From positions 1 to 8,498 of the forward strand of contig JAPULD010000003.1 in assembly GCA_027295365.1 (NCBI GenBank): 8,498 nucleotides of DNA, in the 5' to 3' direction. This document shows positions 6,094 through 8,498 of the stretch, one piece after another (position 1 is the first letter of the stretch; each line of letters opens with the position of its first letter). This stretch comes from Planctomycetota bacterium. GTDB lineage: Bacteria; Planctomycetota; Phycisphaerae; Phycisphaerales; SM1A02. The position numbers and the translations under genes are program-made. The notes below the pieces were generated by a model, which saw only the letters and a list, made by a program, of their open reading frames with translations, searched no databases and was not told where the DNA came from.

Positions 6094-7001
6094 CCACCCT
6101 TGAAGAACACACTGAGCGCATCATCGAGACGCAATGGGAGATCGAGGCGAGCGTGGCCGACGTCTGGCGGGCCTTGACCGAGGCCAGGTGGTTGACCAAT
6201 TGGTTCCCCACCGAGGCGAGGGTGACGCCAATCGAAGGGGGCAAGGGCGGCTCGATCTGGATGGGCTGGTCCACCGGCCACGAACAGTTCGAGGCGCGTA
6301 TCGACCAGTGGGATGAGAATTCCAGGTTGAAGCTGGTGTACGCGGACCCGACCCCTTTCGAGGAAGTCGATGAGGCGATCAAGAACAACACGCTCATCCC
6401 ATTCCCGATCGCGGCGGACTTTCATCTCGAAGCCAAAGGCGACTCGACCATCCTGAGGCTCGTCCATTCGGGTTTTTCCGAAGACTCGAGCTGGGACTGG
6501 CAATACCACGCCACCAGCCGAGGTTGGCAATTCGAGTTGGGAGGCCTCAAGCATTACCTCGAACATCACAAGGGCATGCCCCGATTCGTCATCCAGACGC
6601 GACATGCCTTCGCCGACATTTCCTTTGATGAAGCCTGGCAAAAGTTATTCAGCGCCAATGGCTTGTGTAATCCGGGGGCGGGTGCGGGGACGGGTGTGGG
6701 GGAAGAGACGAGTGGGATTGAGTCGTTGCGCGAGGGCGAGCGATACGCATTCCGCAATGCCCAGGGCGATCACTTCGAGGGGATGGTGGAGATCTGCAAT
6801 CCGCCCCACGATTTCGCCGGCACGGTTGACAATCTCAATCACGCGAGGCTGAGGCTCAAGGTCGATCAATCCTGCGCCGAGCCCGGCACAAGCGACGTCA
6901 CGTTTTTCCTTTCAACCTATGAATTGCCCGAATCCCGTCGCGCTGAACTTCAAGCCAATATTGAACGGATGATGAAGACGCTCTTCGGAACCGACCGTTG
7001 A
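6090..7001 (+). CDS. Two-domain SRPBCC (AHSA1-like) protein, copy 1
   Basis: The start ATG overlaps the regulator stop (ATGA) and is preceded by GGAAAGGAAG. The 303-residue protein has an N-terminal AHSA1/START-like domain (about 8-160): ETQWEIEASVADVWRALTEA, WLTNWFP, the strand GGSIWMGW, then LVHSGF (124-129) and WDWQYHAT (135-142) with the long C-terminal helix. SRPBCC folds form a deep hydrophobic cavity for lipids, polyketides or other small molecules. A second region (172-303) starts FADISFDEAWQKLF and looks like a shortened SRPBCC repeat ending in a helix (ELQANIERMMKTLF). Between them lies a Gly-rich linker (195-205). The usual family length is about 140-170, so this is a two-domain form. 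The next gene is a paralogue of the same layout. No signal peptide, so cytoplasmic. The ligand and any enzyme activity are unknown. Confidence 0.87.
   Translation: MTTLEEHTERIIETQWEIEASVADVWRALTEARWLTNWFPTEARVTPIEGGKGGSIWMGWSTGHEQFEARIDQWDENSRLKLVYADPTPFEEVDEAIKNNTLIPFPIAADFHLEAKGDSTILRLVHSGFSEDSSWDWQYHATSRGWQFELGGLKHYLEHHKGMPRFVIQTRHAFADISFDEAWQKLFSANGLCNPGAGAGTGVGEETSGIESLREGERYAFRNAQGDHFEGMVEICNPPHDFAGTVDNLNHARLRLKVDQSCAEPGTSDVTFFLSTYELPESRRAELQANIERMMKTLFGTDR
6674..6702 (+). other. G-quadruplex-type G-run motif inside the SRPBCC gene
   Basis: Five G-runs of 5, 3, 4, 3 and 5 bases (6674-6678, 6680-6682, 6686-6689, 6692-6694, 6698-6702) are separated by loops of 1-3 bases. They encode the Gly-rich inter-domain linker PGAGAGTGVGE. 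The motif is on the coding strand, so a structure could form in mRNA. Confidence 0.6.
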
Positions 7002-7039
7002 TACTGGCAACGTACAGCGCAGGCTCCTCAGAATCGTAC

Positions 7040-7071
7040 GCGGGTCATGCGGCATGACCTGGATAACCCGC
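7040..7071 (+). repeat. Competing inverted repeats between the two SRPBCC genes
   Basis: GGTCATG-CGG-CATGACC (7043-7059) is a perfect 7-bp hairpin with a 3-base loop. GCGGGT (7040-7045) is also complementary to ACCCGC (7066-7071), and the two pairings share GGT, so they are largely mutually exclusive. There is no T-run after either stem, so this is not a standard terminator. It may act as an mRNA processing or stability element, or be an operator for the third gene. Confidence 0.5.
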
Positions 7072-7105
7072 TTGTTGAAAACCCACTCGGAACGGAACCC
7101 GAATC

Positions 7106-7921
7106 ATGAAGACGCAAGCCCATCTCGATCGGACTCTGGAATACACCCTAGAACTGAATGCCACGCCCCAGGAGGTCTGGGATGCCATCGCCACGGCGGA
7201 TGGTCTCAAGAGCTGGTTTTCATACGACGCCAAGGTTATTCCTGGGAATGAAGGTTCGATCTGGCTGGCCTGGGGCCCGGACTGCGCGGGGGAAGTTCCG
7301 ATCACCATCTGGGAACCGCTCCATCGGCTGCGCACGACCGAACATCGCGCGCCATATGGGGATCCTTCGCTCCCGCCCGTCGATATCAATGTGCAATACA
7401 CGATTGAAAGTCGCGAGGGGAAGACGATCCTGACGCTCGTACACAGTGGCATGGGGCCCGAGGCGGGGTGGGATGGCGAATACCACGCGACCGCCGCGGA
7501 CTGGCCCTGGTTTCTCCAGAATCTCCAACACCTGGTCGAGGTCCACCCGGGCGTCGTGCGCGAGGTCGTCAGCTTCGCGGTGCCATTCAAGATTCCGGGG
7601 GCGGAACTGTGGTCGATGGCGCTCGATCTTGGCGCTGATGCGGGAACGTTGCGCGAAGGCCAGCCTTATGACCTGAAACTGTTTGGCCGGCAAGCCCTCA
7701 ATGGCGTCGTGAAAATGCTCAACCCAGAAAAACGATTCATGGGAACCATCGACGCCATGAACCAGGCGATGCTGGTCCTGACGGTGCGCGACAAGGGCGA
7801 ATCAAGCAAGCTCGAGGTCGAGTTGTCGACCTTCAACGTCGACGAGGCCGACGTGAAGCGCACGAAACAAGATTGGCTGGCGAGGCTGAAAGAGTTGGGG
7901 GGCAAGATAGCTCGGGAATAG
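7106..7921 (+). CDS. Two-domain SRPBCC (AHSA1-like) protein, copy 2
   Basis: The ATG at 7106 lies behind GGAACGGAAC. The 271-residue protein is a diverged paralogue of its upstream neighbour along the whole length: EYTLELNATPQEVWDAIATA, LKSWFS, GSIWLAWG, LVHSGM (111-116), WDGEYHAT (122-129), then a second region with SLREGERYAF/TLREGQPYDL, NPPHDFAGTVDNLN/NPEKRFMGTIDAMN and a closing amphipathic helix (KRTKQDWLARLKEL). It lacks the Gly-rich linker of copy 1. The N-terminal domain is an AHSA1/START-type cavity fold; the second half appears to be a reduced copy. It is cytoplasmic, with no signal peptide. The gap of 104 bases from copy 1 contains hairpins but no terminator, so read-through is likely. 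The two copies may bind different ligands or form a heteromer; neither can be decided here. Confidence 0.86.
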   Translation: MKTQAHLDRTLEYTLELNATPQEVWDAIATADGLKSWFSYDAKVIPGNEGSIWLAWGPDCAGEVPITIWEPLHRLRTTEHRAPYGDPSLPPVDINVQYTIESREGKTILTLVHSGMGPEAGWDGEYHATAADWPWFLQNLQHLVEVHPGVVREVVSFAVPFKIPGAELWSMALDLGADAGTLREGQPYDLKLFGRQALNGVVKMLNPEKRFMGTIDAMNQAMLVLTVRDKGESSKLEVELSTFNVDEADVKRTKQDWLARLKELGGKIARE

Positions 7922-7969
7922 ATCGCCTCATATTTCCATCAAAGATCGTTTGGATCAGATGCCGATTTG

Positions 7970-8070
7970 TTACGAACAAGGCCCCCACGCTCCAATCTGG
8001 CGAGCAGGTCCAGCAGGTCGAGCACATCGACGCTGCCGCTACCGTTGGTGTCAGCGGGGCAGCGGACAAT
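7970..8070 (-). pseudogene. Broken dockerin-like C-terminal module
   Basis: Read on the minus strand from 8070, one frame gives IVRCPADTNGSGSVDVLDLLDLLA, a calcium-loop type DTNGSGSVDVLDLL motif as found at the C-terminus of many exported planctomycete proteins. Near 7996-8001 the frame breaks: the frame one base over reads QIGAWGPCS and then stop, which is the ending such modules usually have. Restoring one C in this place would join them. Just upstream (8070-8080) the first frame meets a TAA, so no protein leads into the module. It is therefore a remnant of a larger secreted-protein gene, not a working one. Confidence 0.7.
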
Positions 8071-8127
8071 CGATTGTTAAGTCATGGTCCGGTCCCTGAG
8101 ACACAATGTAATTGAACAGAAACATCC

Positions 8128-8144
8128 CCCGGCCCGAGGCCGGG
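8128..8144 (-). terminator. GC-rich hairpin, possible minus-strand terminator
   Basis: CCCGGCC and GGCCGGG flank a 3-base loop (CGA) exactly. On the minus strand the stem is followed by GGGGATGTTTCTGTT, only moderately T-rich. It lies about 107 bases downstream of the stop of the minus-strand ORF at 8252, so it could end that transcript. Confidence 0.45.
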
Positions 8145-8251
8145 AGATGAGATGAGAGAGGTGTCGAATGCCCGTACGCATCATGCCTGCGAACCGAGAC
8201 CGCCGAGAGCGTGATACTCTGACGGAGGATACGAACGGGGGGTCAATCCGA

Positions 8252-8498
8252 TCAGGGGCAGGCCGTAGACGAGGTCGTCAGTTGGACTTTGAATTGTCCC
8301 CATGGCGTTCCCAAATACTCGTCTAAACATACGCTATTACATGCATCAACATTATGGCTGAGTGAGGAAATCGCCTTGATCTTCATGATCAATACGTAGT
8401 CGTTGGCGTCAGCGTCATAACATGTAGAGCTGGCATTAAACGGGTCGTGATTGGAGAGTACCAATAGGGATACGCTGCCGTTCTTCATGTAAACATCC
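8252..8498 (-). CDS. C-terminal part of an unrecognised protein (runs off the edge)
   Basis: The minus-strand frame is open from the window edge (DVYMKNGSVSLLVLSNHD...) to a TGA at 8252-8254, giving at least 81 residues. The Met at 8488 is in-frame but nothing shows it is the start; the real start is probably beyond the window. The piece has four cysteines (in STCYD, VDACN, SVCLD and TACP) and alternating hydrophobic residues (DYVLIMKIKAI), suggesting an exported, possibly disulphide-bonded domain; a pseudopilin-like end is one weak possibility. GC is visibly lower than in the SRPBCC genes, with codons such as GTA and TTA. A GC-rich hairpin lies downstream. I do not recognise the family, and a chance open frame cannot be fully excluded. 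Confidence 0.45.
   Translation of the reverse strand, partial: DVYMKNGSVSLLVLSNHDPFNASSTCYDADANDYVLIMKIKAISSLSHNVDACNSVCLDEYLGTPWGQFKVQLTTSSTACP

Larger units (their letters stand above)
7922..8251. other. Intergenic region with gene debris
   Basis: These 330 bases contain no intact gene. On the minus strand they hold the broken dockerin-like fragment (7970-8070) and a GC-rich hairpin (8128-8144). A short GAGAT/GAGAT/GAGAG run follows the hairpin on the plus strand. I see no terminator for the SRPBCC gene ending at 7921. Confidence 0.6.

Overview
The window looks like chromosomal DNA from a planctomycete, most likely of the class Phycisphaerae. This is an inference from three things in the sequence. 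The secreted protein at 4523-5251 ends in a PTPG / short hydrophobic helix / RRRRR tail, the variant PEP-CTERM-type sorting signal common in that group. A dockerin-like module fragment (CPADTNGSGSVDVLDLLDLLA, then AWGPCS) lies on the minus strand near 7970-8070. The protein at 3675-4178 has the CPKCGYNIRNL-type zinc ribbon fused to membrane helices. Most genes are GC-rich.

Layout. Positions 1-1965 hold the 3' part of a membrane-anchored Ser/Thr protein kinase whose extracytoplasmic portion appears to be an internally duplicated domain. It ends in a strong bidirectional terminator (1988-2017) shared with a convergent unknown single-pass membrane protein (2041-2607, minus). A divergent intergenic region leads to a 2-methylisocitrate lyase (prpB-like, 2801-3667), followed after 7 bases by a zinc-ribbon membrane protein (3675-4178). 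A 344-base non-coding stretch with a candidate promoter and palindromes precedes the secreted PEP-CTERM-type protein (4523-5251), which has its own terminator.

An AT-rich promoter/operator region with repeated TTGTC/GACAA half-sites then introduces a three-gene cluster. It consists of an ArsR-like winged-helix regulator (5437-6093), a two-domain SRPBCC/AHSA1-like protein that overlaps it by ATGA (6090-7001), and a diverged paralogue (7106-7921). This is the most system-like part of the window: a probable autoregulated unit with two paralogous putative ligand-binding proteins. Its ligand and physiological role cannot be read from the sequence.

The right end (7922-8498) is mostly non-coding. 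It holds the broken dockerin-like fragment, a GC-rich hairpin that could terminate transcription on the minus strand, and the C-terminal part of an unrecognised minus-strand ORF of visibly lower GC that runs off the edge. I did not find CRISPR arrays, rRNA, tRNA, transposases or phage genes.
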